In this document: positions 54,994-63,212 of the stretch, one piece after another
How positions within the stretch are numbered: the first letter of the stretch is position 1
Layout of the letters: every line of letters begins with the position of its first letter
Assembly: GCA_020436165.1 (NCBI GenBank)
Contig: JAGQYI010000029.1
Span: 186,001-250,000, forward strand
DNA: 64,000 nucleotides
Direction of reading: 5' to 3'
Source of the DNA: Cyclobacteriaceae bacterium
GTDB taxonomy: Bacteria > Bacteroidota > Bacteroidia > Cytophagales > Cyclobacteriaceae
The notes under the pieces: model-generated
Databases searched by the model: none
Told to the model about the DNA's origin: nothing
What the model saw: only the letters and a program-made list of their open reading frames with translations
Made by a program: the position numbers and the translations under genes

Positions 54994-55827
54994 ATGAAAT
55001 CATCCTATAAACTTGTGTTAGTCCTGGTTGGTGTACTGCTAATAGCAGGCATAGATTCCTTTGCTCAAAATAAAGAAAAGGCCAGGAATAAATTTGAATA
55101 TGAAAAGCTTTACAACGGCAATAAAAAGCTGAGCGCACGGATATTCGTTAAAACAAATTCTGGGCTTGTGGGTGTTCCGGGAGCGGAAGTATCTTTTGCA
55201 GCAGAAACAGATTCTGCCAAGGTGAAGCTCGGCAAAGTAACCACCGATGAAGACGGATGGGCCTATTTGATTATCGAGAAAGGATACGAGTTGCCTCAAA
55301 TTGATGGCAAAACCACGTTTGGTCTCACCTATGCTGGTAACGACAGTATCAAACGGCTTACTGATGACATGGACATCACAGACGTTAATCTGTCGTTTAA
55401 GCTTGATGAAGAGGGGAAGACTGCTGCTTTAGTGGTTACTGACTTTGCAGGCCAACCGGTAGATAGAACCAAAGTAAAACTTGCAGTTAAAAGGCTCTAT
55501 AGTTTGCTACCCATTGGTGACGAAAGAACAGACTCTACCGGCATGATGACCTTTGAGGTACCTGAAGATATACCCGGAGATGCCGAGGGGAATATTACCC
55601 TTGTCGGCATAATCGAACGCGACCGAAAATTTGGGAACGTTGAAATTCGACAAGACGTTAACTGGGGCATTCCGAATACCTATAGTGTATCTGAAGAAAA
55701 GCGGAATCTTTGGACACAGTCGGCCCCAACCTGGATGCAGGTTATGGTTTTCGGAGTTTTCATTGTTGTGGCAGTATTTTTCTTCTATGCTTTGTATCAG
55801 GTAGTTATGATCCCCAAAGATCGTTGA
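54994..55827 (+). CDS. Secreted protein with Ig-like domains and C-terminal membrane anchor
   Basis: A 277-residue protein. It has an N-terminal signal (YKLVLVLVGVLLIAGIDSFAQ) and a region that looks like a carboxypeptidase-regulatory or Ig-type fold (ARIFVKTNSGLVGVPGAEVSFAAE, KLGKVTTDEDGWAYLII). A second similar region follows (LVVTDFAGQPVDRTKVKLAV). The C-terminal membrane helix is VFGVFIVVAVFFFYALYQVVM. It would sit in the inner membrane with its domains in the periplasm, possibly holding the NrfD/iron-sulfur unit to its cytochromes. It is the last gene of the cluster, and a strong terminator follows. Confidence 0.75.
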   Translation: MKSSYKLVLVLVGVLLIAGIDSFAQNKEKARNKFEYEKLYNGNKKLSARIFVKTNSGLVGVPGAEVSFAAETDSAKVKLGKVTTDEDGWAYLIIEKGYELPQIDGKTTFGLTYAGNDSIKRLTDDMDITDVNLSFKLDEEGKTAALVVTDFAGQPVDRTKVKLAVKRLYSLLPIGDERTDSTGMMTFEVPEDIPGDAEGNITLVGIIERDRKFGNVEIRQDVNWGIPNTYSVSEEKRNLWTQSAPTWMQVMVFGVFIVVAVFFFYALYQVVMIPKDR

Positions 55828-55868
55828 TACTTAGAAATTCTAGTTAAAGTACCCATGGATTCCCAGGT

Positions 55869-55897
55869 CCGGCCGGTGTATTCCGGTCGGGCTTTTT
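55869..55897 (+). terminator. Intrinsic terminator after the electron-transfer operon
   Basis: An 8-bp GC-rich stem (CCGGCCGG 55869-55876, CCGGTCGG 55883-55890, one G-T pair) with a 6-nt loop is followed by GCTTTTT. It lies 41 bases after the last gene and its T-run overlaps the stop of the convergent SDR gene. Confidence 0.85.
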
Positions 55898-56633
55898 AAT
55901 GATAAGGAAAAGGGATTCCCGTCAGATCCTCGCAAATTTTAAGCAGCTCATCCTGCTTGGCAATTTCATTTGCCTCAGGGTTGTAATTGAATTGTTCTTT
56001 ATGGTAAAAATAATGTCCACTAACCAATGCTTCAGGGTCGTTACTGGTAGCGAGCCACACTTGTGTTTGATAGCCCTTCGTGAGGTCATCCGGTGCTCCT
56101 GATCCACCCATTTTAGTGGGCACCCAACCCGGATCTACCGCATTGGAGCATACACTTGGCCACATGCGTGCTACTGTAAGTGCTAGCATAAGATCATGCA
56201 ATTTGGAGTCGGAGTAACTTATGCGGCTAAGATCAGAGGCCAGCTTAACTAAGTTCGCCCGTCCATATGCCTGATTCTGAGAGCTTAGATAGATCAAACG
56301 TTTGGGTTTATTAATAAGGCTGGTAAGAATGTAGGGAGCCAATGTGTTTACCGCTACTATTTCTTCACCTGAAGCACGATATACTCCTGCATTGTGAATA
56401 ACAGCATCAAAGCTTCCGAAAGCATTTACATCAGCAGCTAATTGCTTGGTTTCACCCATATTGGTTAAGTCTGCAATTAGTACAGTTTCTGCTCCAGGAA
56501 CTTTATCAAGTGCTTCCTCCGCTCTTTGTTCATTTCGTGCATGAAGCACTACATTATGTCCTTCTTTCACTAGCTGCTTTGCCGCTAGGTGACCCAGTCC
56601 ATCAGCTGATCCGGTTATGAATATACGCGCCAT
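55896..56633 (-). CDS. Short-chain dehydrogenase/reductase
   Basis: The start is set at the ATG at 56633, where the protein begins ARIFITGSADGLG. A longer frame to 56675 would overlap the upstream gene and adds an atypical leader. Hallmarks are the nucleotide-binding TGSADGLGHLAAK, NAGVYR, the catalytic Ser in YLSSQNQ, the YxxxK pair in YSDSKLHDL and the DPGWVPTKMG loop. Substrate unknown. It is the last gene of a run of same-strand genes beginning with an ArsR regulator. Confidence 0.9.
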   Translation of the reverse strand: MARIFITGSADGLGHLAAKQLVKEGHNVVLHARNEQRAEEALDKVPGAETVLIADLTNMGETKQLAADVNAFGSFDAVIHNAGVYRASGEEIVAVNTLAPYILTSLINKPKRLIYLSSQNQAYGRANLVKLASDLSRISYSDSKLHDLMLALTVARMWPSVCSNAVDPGWVPTKMGGSGAPDDLTKGYQTQVWLATSNDPEALVSGHYFYHKEQFNYNPEANEIAKQDELLKICEDLTGIPFPYH

Positions 56634-56667
56634 ACTTAAAGGTAAAACTAATCTGGCACAATAGCAT

Positions 56668-57294
56668 CTAGTCAAAATAACCTAATCCTGACATGATCTT
56701 ATCCGAACATTTTTCAATGCGCGATACTCTGGTTTTTGATTGCTTTGGTTGTGTAAAATGAAGAATATACCCACGCTTTCTACCAGGTGTTAGTGCTTCA
56801 AATGCGGTTTCAAGCTTTGTATTTTCCTTAAATTTTTGAAGTAACTCTTCAGGATAGATCAACTCATCTTTTTGTTTAAAATCAACCTTTAAACCTGCTT
56901 TTTCTACTTCTACTGCTTCGAAAATATAGGCTTTAATTGACTCCTCAAGGTCAACTATTTGTTTACTACTTGTAAACTTAAAGTATCTGGCTGATTGGCT
57001 ATTCTCTCCAGATGAATGCAATAGTTCCTTTTCATCCTGTAACAATACCCCTTTAAAAAAACTTAAAGAGGCATACTCTTTAAATGCAGATACGATAAGA
57101 ATGTTACTGTTTTTATAGGTATAGCACGGCACTCCCCATTTGGACTCTTCCGTTAATCCACAATCCAAAACAATGGCACGTAATCTAACGAGCTCACTTC
57201 TCCAGGTATTTACTTTGCATTGAGGTGTTCCTCCAAATTTGCATCGCATGCAACCGTCTGACAAATAGGTTTCAACATCTTTTGTCATTGCCAT
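56668..57294 (-). CDS. YdeI/DUF1801-family protein (copy 2)
   Basis: A 208-residue protein related along its length to the neighbouring 192-aa gene. It carries the DUF1801-type block CGLTEESKWGVPCYTYKNSNIL and the YdeI signature ALTPGRKRGYILHFTQPKQSKTRVSRI. It differs by an N-terminal extension with cysteines (CMRCKFGGTPQC) that could bind a metal. YdeI proteins have been tied to resistance to polymyxin-like peptides in enterobacteria. The role here is unknown. It follows its paralogue after 3 bases. Confidence 0.85.
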   Translation of the reverse strand: MAMTKDVETYLSDGCMRCKFGGTPQCKVNTWRSELVRLRAIVLDCGLTEESKWGVPCYTYKNSNILIVSAFKEYASLSFFKGVLLQDEKELLHSSGENSQSARYFKFTSSKQIVDLEESIKAYIFEAVEVEKAGLKVDFKQKDELIYPEELLQKFKENTKLETAFEALTPGRKRGYILHFTQPKQSKTRVSRIEKCSDKIMSGLGYFD

Positions 57295-57297
57295 ATT

Positions 57298-57876
57298 TTA
57301 GTCGTTTAAACCTTTGCCATTTAATATATGATCTCTGTACTTATCAATCCGGTCTTTACGGGTTTTAGATTGTTTAGCCTGGGAGAAATAGAGTAAATAG
57401 CCACGTTGTCTTCCGGGAGTCAGGGCCTCAAATGCTTTTTTGAGTTCTGCATCTGAGTTTAAAACCTCTTTAAACTCATCAACCATGGTGAACTCAGAGG
57501 TCTTCTTTAATTCAACAGATAGACCAGCTTTTTCCACCTCAATGGCTTCAAAGATGTAGGCTTTTAATACAGCTTCCATCTTTTCAATTTCTTCAAGATT
57601 TGTAAAACGTATCTGACGGGCAGATTGTACGTTCTCTGTTTGTTGGATCAAAATACCTTCTGTGTCTTTCAGTAATACTCCCTTATGAAATAAGAATGCA
57701 CAATACTCCTTAAAACCGTGAATTAAAACCACATTGGTTTTCTTAAAAGTATAGCAAGGTACACCCCACTTAAGCTCTTCTGTTAAACCACAGCTTAAAG
57801 CAATGGAACGGAGTTTCTTATATTCCTTTTGCCACTTACTATTCTTTTCAAAAAAGAAATCGACTTTGGGGTTCAT
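57298..57876 (-). CDS. YdeI/DUF1801-family protein (copy 1)
   Basis: A 192-residue protein with CGLTEELKWGVPCYTFKKTNVV, FKEYCAFLFHKGVLLKDTEG and the terminal signature ALTPGRQRGYLLYFSQAKQSKTRKDRI. It is a tandem paralogue of the next gene, likely by local duplication followed by divergence. It lies 10 bases after the DoxX-like gene, so it belongs to the same transcript as the ArsR, AHSA1 and DoxX genes. Its biochemical role is unknown. Confidence 0.87.
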   Translation of the reverse strand: MNPKVDFFFEKNSKWQKEYKKLRSIALSCGLTEELKWGVPCYTFKKTNVVLIHGFKEYCAFLFHKGVLLKDTEGILIQQTENVQSARQIRFTNLEEIEKMEAVLKAYIFEAIEVEKAGLSVELKKTSEFTMVDEFKEVLNSDAELKKAFEALTPGRQRGYLLYFSQAKQSKTRKDRIDKYRDHILNGKGLND

Positions 57877-57886
57877 TCTTTAGGTT

Positions 57887-58267
57887 TTAGTTGATAGGAA
57901 CAAGTCTTCTGCTCTCCGGTCTGAAATACCAAGATACGGCAGTTAAAACCAATAATAAAGATGGTCCGAAAAGATCTGTGGGGGCAGAACCACTTATGAG
58001 GTGGGATAAAATAGCTCCTGTCATGTTAAAGAAAAAACCGGCATAGGCCCATTCCTTAATCAGTGGAAAACGGGGAATCAGCACGGCAACCACTCCTAAA
58101 AGTTTCCATACACCCAGAATAGTTGAGATGTAAACCGGATATCCGAGACCGGTTATCATTTTTACTTCTTCGTCCATACCAATCAATTGAACGATGCCTG
58201 TGGAAGTCATACCAAGTGCCAGCCAAAGTGTGGCTACCCAATATGTAATTTTCTTTGCCTTAGTCAT
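57887..58267 (-). CDS. DoxX-like membrane protein
   Basis: A 126-residue protein with four membrane helices and the DoxX-like layout: TGIVQLIGMDEEVKMITGLGYPVYISTILGVWKLLGVVAVLIPRF, then WAYAGFFFNMTGAILSHL. The family is poorly understood and some members link to redox stress. It lies 8 bases after the AHSA1 gene, a common neighbour pairing in Bacteroidota. Confidence 0.9.
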   Translation of the reverse strand: MTKAKKITYWVATLWLALGMTSTGIVQLIGMDEEVKMITGLGYPVYISTILGVWKLLGVVAVLIPRFPLIKEWAYAGFFFNMTGAILSHLISGSAPTDLFGPSLLLVLTAVSWYFRPESRRLVPIN

Positions 58268-58275
58268 AGCGTTTG

Positions 58276-58746
58276 TTATTTTAATTTGTTTGCAATTTCC
58301 TGTAATCGGTTGTGTGCCATATTTATACCCTGTGCGAAAGGTAATTTCAGCATCTCATCCCTATCTGCCACCGATCGATAGATAATATGCATAGTTAGCT
58401 TGCTGGAAGTATCATTATGTTTCTCAAATTCGAGGAATTCAAGCTGCACGGGAAAAGGCGTGTTTTCCATTTCAAAAGTCCTCGTAATCTTTTTATTTGG
58501 CTCCACGGAGTGAATGGTTCCATTAAACCGATGTTTGTTACCCTTGGGGTCGGTTGTTTCAAACTGGTAGCTTCCGTGCCTTTTATTCTCGAGCCTCAAC
58601 ACTTTGGTTCCCATCCATTGTTCCACGATATCCGGCACTACATAAGCCTTATAGAGCAATTCCACAGGAAGATCAAATTCACGGGTAATGGTAATTTCCT
58701 GCCTGTTTTCTTCAAAGTTTAGTTTAGTCTTCAATTCCATCAGCAT
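58276..58746 (-). CDS. SRPBCC/AHSA1-domain protein
   Basis: A 156-residue START-like (helix-grip) protein with the typical opening ITREFDLPVELLYKAYVVPDIVEQWMG and closing helix RDEMLKLPFAQGINMAHNRLQEIANKL. Such proteins form a hydrophobic ligand pocket. Those encoded with ArsR regulators, as here, are thought to act with them, but the ligand is unknown. Its start abuts the ArsR stop with a 1-base overlap. Confidence 0.9.
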   Translation of the reverse strand: MLMELKTKLNFEENRQEITITREFDLPVELLYKAYVVPDIVEQWMGTKVLRLENKRHGSYQFETTDPKGNKHRFNGTIHSVEPNKKITRTFEMENTPFPVQLEFLEFEKHNDTSSKLTMHIIYRSVADRDEMLKLPFAQGINMAHNRLQEIANKLK

Positions 58747-59069
58747 TAGTTTTTATTGGTATAGTTCTTCATTACCGATTCCAGTTTGTTAAACCGATCG
58801 TCCCAAAGTTTTCGAAAAGGTTCTACGAATTCTGCAATCTCTTTCATTTTGGAAGCGTTTAAATAATAGTAAATCTCCCTTCCGCTTTGCTCCTGCCCTA
58901 ATAATTCACATTCGGTCAGTATTTGTATATGTTTTGAAATAGTTTGACGTGATGAGTTAAACTTAGCAGCAATGGCTCCGGGTGTCATAGCCTGTAGAGC
59001 CACCAATGTAATGATCATTCTACGCGTGGGATCTGCAATTGCTTGAAATACGTCTCTTCTTAGCTCCAT
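58746..59069 (-). CDS. ArsR-family winged-helix regulator
   Basis: A 107-residue ArsR-type regulator with [46 protein letters not shown] and a wing [11 protein letters not shown]. There is no metal-binding cysteine pair in the recognition helix, so it belongs to the non-metal group found upstream of AHSA1 and DoxX genes. It probably represses its own operon through the repeats at 59072-59121, immediately before its start. Confidence 0.92.
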   Translation of the reverse strand: MELRRDVFQAIADPTRRMIITLVALQAMTPGAIAAKFNSSRQTISKHIQILTECELLGQEQSGREIYYYLNASKMKEIAEFVEPFRKLWDDRFNKLESVMKNYTNKN

Positions 59070-59071
59070 TT

Positions 59072-59121
59072 ATGCAGTCATTTGACAGCAAATATACATG
59101 CAGCTATTTAACTGCGCAAAT
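59072..59121. promoter_or_regulatory. Two operator-like repeats upstream of the ArsR gene
   Basis: Related 22- to 24-bp units at 59072-59093 and 59098-59121 both begin ATGCAG and end GCAAAT. The first contains the palindrome GTCA-TT-TGAC and the second GCAG-N8-CTGC. They start 2 bases before the ArsR ATG, so bound regulator would block transcription. The binder is inferred from position. Confidence 0.5.
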
Positions 59122-59280
59122 AATTTAAGAACTAATTTGTATGCCAAGCTCTTATGAGATTAGAAAAATAAACATCACGTTTTTCTTGCAATTTAAGCTG
59201 TTTTGTGTTACATTATCGGAAACGAAAGATTATAAAATTGATCCAAAAACATTGGATATAGAACTAAAATTTTTAACACA

Positions 59281-59544
59281 ATGAAAGCTTTAAGAATTTT
59301 TACGTCATTAACAATTGGTTTAGCTGCAGGTCTTGCTGCAGGTTATCTTACAGCACCAAGAAGTGGTCGTAAGACACGCAAAAAATTATCATCTGAAATT
59401 GATTCACAGATGAAATCTCTTGAGAAGAATATGAATAGTAAGTTGTCTGAAGCAAAAAAAGAGTACAACCAACAGCTTACTAAATTAACAGAAAGCGGCA
59501 AGGCTGCATTAAATAAAGCCAGAGAAATGGCTTCAAGTAATTAA
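59281..59544 (+). CDS. YtxH-domain protein
   Basis: An 87-residue protein with an N-terminal hydrophobic glycine/alanine-rich segment (FTSLTIGLAAGLAAGYLTAPRSG) followed by a basic patch (RKTRKKL). A charged helix about 50 residues long follows, of coiled-coil type. This is the YtxH layout, seen in small general-stress proteins. It stands alone on the plus strand, 211 bases from the divergent ArsR gene. A strong hairpin terminator follows. Confidence 0.87.
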   Translation: MKALRIFTSLTIGLAAGLAAGYLTAPRSGRKTRKKLSSEIDSQMKSLEKNMNSKLSEAKKEYNQQLTKLTESGKAALNKAREMASSN

Positions 59545-59598
59545 GGGTTAATTGAACATATAAAATAGCTCATTTCAGGGCTTTTTATACAAGCATAC

Positions 59599-59649
59599 AC
59601 CTTACTTCCTCTACAACATAAAAAGTAGAGGTAGTAAGGTTTTATTTTT
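59599..59649 (+). terminator. Long hairpin terminator after the YtxH gene
   Basis: A 16-bp stem (59599-59614 with 59625-59640, one T-T mismatch) has a 10-nt loop and is followed by TTTATTTTTG. It lies 54 bases after the YtxH stop. The near-perfect stem could work in both directions, serving the convergent molybdenum hydroxylase operon too. Confidence 0.8.
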
Positions 59650-59757
59650 GTTTTAATTCTCCATCAATTAGGCATAAGGAAAATACCATTCATCCCTCAC
59701 AATTTTTAAAAATTGAATTGAGTTTACAAATCAAGCTTATATGTTTTCTACAGCCAT

Positions 59758-61995
59758 TTAACCTAAATAAGGCTGATTATAAAAGCGCTTATTGGTTGCT
59801 TTGTAGAGTGCATTAGCCAATGCTCCCATTACAGGAGGAAACGGAGGTTCGCCTAAGCCAGTCGGGTCAATATCGTTTTCAACAAAATAAACATCAATGG
59901 CTTTAGGAGCTTCTGAATGACGAATCAAACGATAGGTATTAAAATTATTATGATCCGGTTTACCTTCAGAAAATGTCATTCCCGAACTGTACATGGCATG
60001 ACCAATACCATCAACTGTCCCTCCTTCAATAAGGTTAGTGGCAGCCAGTGGGTTCACAACAATACCACAATCAGCTGCACAATGCACTTTTTGAATTACA
60101 GGTTTACCATTTTGCATTTCAAGATCTACGATCTGCGCTACATAGCTATTATGGCAGTAGTATGCAGCTACACCCCTATGAACACCCGGCTTGCTATCAG
60201 TCCACTTTGCCTTTTCTTTTACCAACTCTAAAACTCCTGCATATCGTTTGGCATCGTAATCATTTCGATCGCCAACCGGGTTGGTCTTAGCCCGTTCAAA
60301 TAGCTCCAAGCGAAAGTCTATTGGATCTTTACCTGCTGCCTCTGCTACCTCATCCAAAAAGGATTGCTCCGCTGAGGCGATGAAATTAGACCTTGGTGCT
60401 CTAAAAGCTCCTGTGCTAATATTTGTATTAATTGACCAGGATTCTGCCAGGTAGTTTTCTACAGCACCTGCTGGAAACCTATTGGCATATAACGGGCTAT
60501 CTGGTATACCACCTGCCTTTACATGAAACCCAATCAAATTATTATTCTCATCTAAAGCAGCTCTATATAAGGCATGAAAAGCAGGACTGTAGACACCAGT
60601 AGTCATATCATCTTCACGGGTATAAATAAGCTTAACAGGTGCATTCATCTTTTGAGAAATAACAGCAGCTTCCACCAAAAAATGCCCGTATAACTTTCTG
60701 CCAAAACCACCCCCAGCTCTTGTCATCTGTATATCTATCTTTTCTAACGGTAAGCCAAGACGGGCAGAAACCGTTTTCTCCATATACTCAGGTGTTTGAA
60801 TTGGGCCCACCAGTTCCGCTTTTTCGCTGGTAACGTGTGCAAAGAAATTTAATGGCTCCAATGTATTGTGAGGATGAAAAGGTGTATAATATTGGCGTTC
60901 AATAACTTTAGTCGCTTGTTTAAAAGCAGCCTCGGGATCACCATCCTTCCGAGCAATACGCCCAGGTTCTGCCACATATTTTGCAATAAGTTCAGCATGT
61001 TTGTCTGAGCTTTCAAGACCTCCTTGTATGGTAATAGGTGTTCCTTCCTCTACATCAGATTCCTCGATAATAGTATGTTCTTCAAATGCTTCCCATTCCA
61101 GCTTCAATGCTTTTTTTGCGTTCATTACCTCCCAGGTAGAGTTACCTACCACGGCAACAAGTTCTGTAAATGAGCTTGTATCCGACCACTGCCTGGGATA
61201 ATCCTCATTATACGTTTTAAACGTAAAAATATCCTTAATACCGGGCAATGATCGTGCATTGCTATCATCAACAGATTTTAGTTTCTTTCCAAATGCCGGA
61301 GGATGAACAATCATGGCTATAAGCATTCCCTCTCTGGTATAATCCAAACCAAAAAGTGGCTTTCCTGTTATAATACCTAGTCCATCCACGTTTTTTCGTG
61401 GTGTACCAATAATCTTAAACTCTTCAATGCTTTTCAGCTCTACTTCTGCGGGAACTGTGATTTTGGAAGCAGCAGAAGCCATCTCGCCATAGCTGGCTGA
61501 TTTTCCACTTCCTTTATGAAGCAATTTCCCTGCTTCTGTTGTAACCTCATCTACGGAAACTTGCCATGCCTTAGCCGCAGCCTCGCGTAACATTCTTCGT
61601 GCGGTAGCGCCAGCCATACGCAGTGATTGCCAGCCCTGACGTATGGACTGACTACCTCCGGCTAGCTGACGAGTAAAAATATCTGTGTTTAAAGGCCCTT
61701 GTTCAACAATTACACTTTCCCAATCTGCATCCAACTCATCGGCTACTATCATTGGCATTGATGTCTTTACATTTTGCCCAATTTCTGGGTTTGGCGAGAT
61801 AATGGTTATTACTCCGTTATCACCAATTTTTAAATACCCATTAAGCTCGAACCACTCCTTTGGCATTTCAAGCACCTTCTCAGGATCTGAAATGCAAGAG
61901 GCCAACCAGCTAAAGCTCAGCATAAATCCTCCCCCAGCCATAACTGAAGTCTTCATGAATGACCTTCTTCCAATAGATGTTTTAAATAGTTTCAT
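59758..61995 (-). CDS. Molybdenum hydroxylase large subunit (IorB-like, xanthine oxidase family)
   Basis: A 745-residue protein with a twin-arginine signal (GRRSFMKTSVMAGGG) and a likely lipidated cysteine after it (SWLASC). The molybdopterin-binding core shows TRAGGGFGRKLYGHF, TGAFRAPRS and the C-terminal catalytic Glu in GLGEPPFPPVMGALANAL. In the IorB-type branch a two-domain subunit pairs with a small 2Fe-2S protein and hydroxylates N-heterocycles or aldehydes in the periplasm. It starts 11 bases after the small-subunit gene. The substrate is not predictable. Confidence 0.9.
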   Translation of the reverse strand: MKLFKTSIGRRSFMKTSVMAGGGFMLSFSWLASCISDPEKVLEMPKEWFELNGYLKIGDNGVITIISPNPEIGQNVKTSMPMIVADELDADWESVIVEQGPLNTDIFTRQLAGGSQSIRQGWQSLRMAGATARRMLREAAAKAWQVSVDEVTTEAGKLLHKGSGKSASYGEMASAASKITVPAEVELKSIEEFKIIGTPRKNVDGLGIITGKPLFGLDYTREGMLIAMIVHPPAFGKKLKSVDDSNARSLPGIKDIFTFKTYNEDYPRQWSDTSSFTELVAVVGNSTWEVMNAKKALKLEWEAFEEHTIIEESDVEEGTPITIQGGLESSDKHAELIAKYVAEPGRIARKDGDPEAAFKQATKVIERQYYTPFHPHNTLEPLNFFAHVTSEKAELVGPIQTPEYMEKTVSARLGLPLEKIDIQMTRAGGGFGRKLYGHFLVEAAVISQKMNAPVKLIYTREDDMTTGVYSPAFHALYRAALDENNNLIGFHVKAGGIPDSPLYANRFPAGAVENYLAESWSINTNISTGAFRAPRSNFIASAEQSFLDEVAEAAGKDPIDFRLELFERAKTNPVGDRNDYDAKRYAGVLELVKEKAKWTDSKPGVHRGVAAYYCHNSYVAQIVDLEMQNGKPVIQKVHCAADCGIVVNPLAATNLIEGGTVDGIGHAMYSSGMTFSEGKPDHNNFNTYRLIRHSEAPKAIDVYFVENDIDPTGLGEPPFPPVMGALANALYKATNKRFYNQPYLG

Positions 61996-62006
61996 AGCAG
62001 TATTGG

Positions 62007-62462
62007 TTAGTATGTGGCCGCCTTCTTAATGGCTTTTTTTATTCTGGTGTAGGTGGCACAGCGACAAATGTTACCATTCATGGCCGATTCAATTTCTTCA
62101 TCTGAAGGATTAGGATTTGCTTTAAGCAGAGCAGCGGCACTCATAATCTGACCCGCCTGGCAGTAGCCACATTGTGGCACATCAATTTCTAACCATGCTT
62201 TTTGAATCGGGTGATCGCCTTTTTCAGAAAGACCTTCAATGGTCGTTACCTCCTGGTTTCCTACCGCTGAAACCGGAAGTGTACAGGACCTCATAGCAAT
62301 ACCGTTGAGATGTACGGTACAGGCGCCACACATGGCCACTCCACAACCATACTTTGTTCCCAAAAGATTAAGATGGTCCCTCAAAACCCAAAGCAATGGA
62401 GTATTGGGATCAACATCTACCTGCCTTTGTTTACCGTTGATGCTTAAATTGAATTGTGCCAT
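62007..62462 (-). CDS. 2Fe-2S subunit of the molybdenum hydroxylase (IorA-like)
   Basis: The start at 62462 ([17 protein letters not shown]) is preferred to a longer frame at 62513. The 151-residue protein has two 2Fe-2S groups. The plant-type cluster is [16 protein letters not shown] with the earlier Cys of KYGC, and the second is CGYCQAGQ with ICRCATY. These transfer electrons from the molybdenum site to an outside acceptor, probably a cytochrome c because no FAD subunit is encoded here. First gene of the pair. Confidence 0.92.
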   Translation of the reverse strand: MAQFNLSINGKQRQVDVDPNTPLLWVLRDHLNLLGTKYGCGVAMCGACTVHLNGIAMRSCTLPVSAVGNQEVTTIEGLSEKGDHPIQKAWLEIDVPQCGYCQAGQIMSAAALLKANPNPSDEEIESAMNGNICRCATYTRIKKAIKKAATY

Positions 62463-62741
62463 AGTAGCTAGATCAGAAGTTTGATGATAAAAATACGCTA
62501 TTAAATTTACCACTATTTACCTATCAATGTCAAATATTCATTGCAACAGGGCTGATTAAATAAGAATCATAAAATTCAATACACAGGTAAGAGTTGTTTG
62601 CATGTAAGAAAACCCAAAGGAAGAAAGAGAACATCCGCTATTAAAGTGTCAGATATAAAGAAAAAGGAACCAAACTCACAATTCGCGCACCACCCCATTC
62701 ACAAAATCGGGGTTTTCAAAGAATCCAATGCAAATCAATAA

Positions 62742-63188
62742 TCAACCACCAAAGTAGCCGATTCCTTTTGCCATCATTACTGCCAGGAGAGGAATAACAA
62801 AAAGAAGAAGTAACTCAAGGCGAATGCATAGTTTAACACCCTTTGGCAATGATATTTGCTCCTCGGGCCTGCCTTTTCGTTGTTTAAGAAAGAATACAGT
62901 CGGGTAAATAGAAAGCAAACCGATTACCCCAAACAGGCCAATCTTTAAGTGAAATATCCAGTTGTGATTATAGTAGCTCGCTGGTTTGCCAACGGCAAAC
63001 CATAATGTAAATCCTGCCGCTAATAGAGTAATGGCACTTAACCCATATACAGCATCAATTCGCGATAATCTGGATAGTTCCCCTCTGCTCAATTTATTTT
63101 TTATTAATAGATGTTCAGCTACTATGGTGCTGACAATTGCAAATACACTAATAAAGTGAACATATTTCACCAAGATTTCTAGGTACAT
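62742..63188 (-). CDS. DUF2214 family membrane protein
   Basis: A 148-residue protein with four membrane helices. The DUF2214 pattern includes LVKYVHFISVFAIVSTIVAEHLL, RIDAVYGLSAITLLAAGFTLWFAVGKPASYY and FHLKIGLFGVIGLLS. The role is unknown. It lies 24 bases after the PPK2 gene on the same strand and is probably co-transcribed with it. A 228-bp AT-rich gap with no seen gene separates it from the molybdenum hydroxylase genes. Confidence 0.85.
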   Translation of the reverse strand: MYLEILVKYVHFISVFAIVSTIVAEHLLIKNKLSRGELSRLSRIDAVYGLSAITLLAAGFTLWFAVGKPASYYNHNWIFHLKIGLFGVIGLLSIYPTVFFLKQRKGRPEEQISLPKGVKLCIRLELLLLFVIPLLAVMMAKGIGYFGG

Positions 63189-63212
63189 ATCTATTCCTTT
63201 AGTTAAAGGTCT

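Noticed and set aside
49739-55827. Complete alternative complex III or a polysulfide/tetrathionate reductase
   Set aside because: The molybdopterin-like large subunit and other Act subunits are missing from the window. Only the iron-sulfur and NrfD parts are present.
62693-62717. Hairpin ACCCC-AT/AT-CGGGGT followed by TTTT downstream of the DUF2214 gene
   Set aside because: The T-run is on the plus strand while the neighbouring genes read on the minus strand, and the stem has a bulge.
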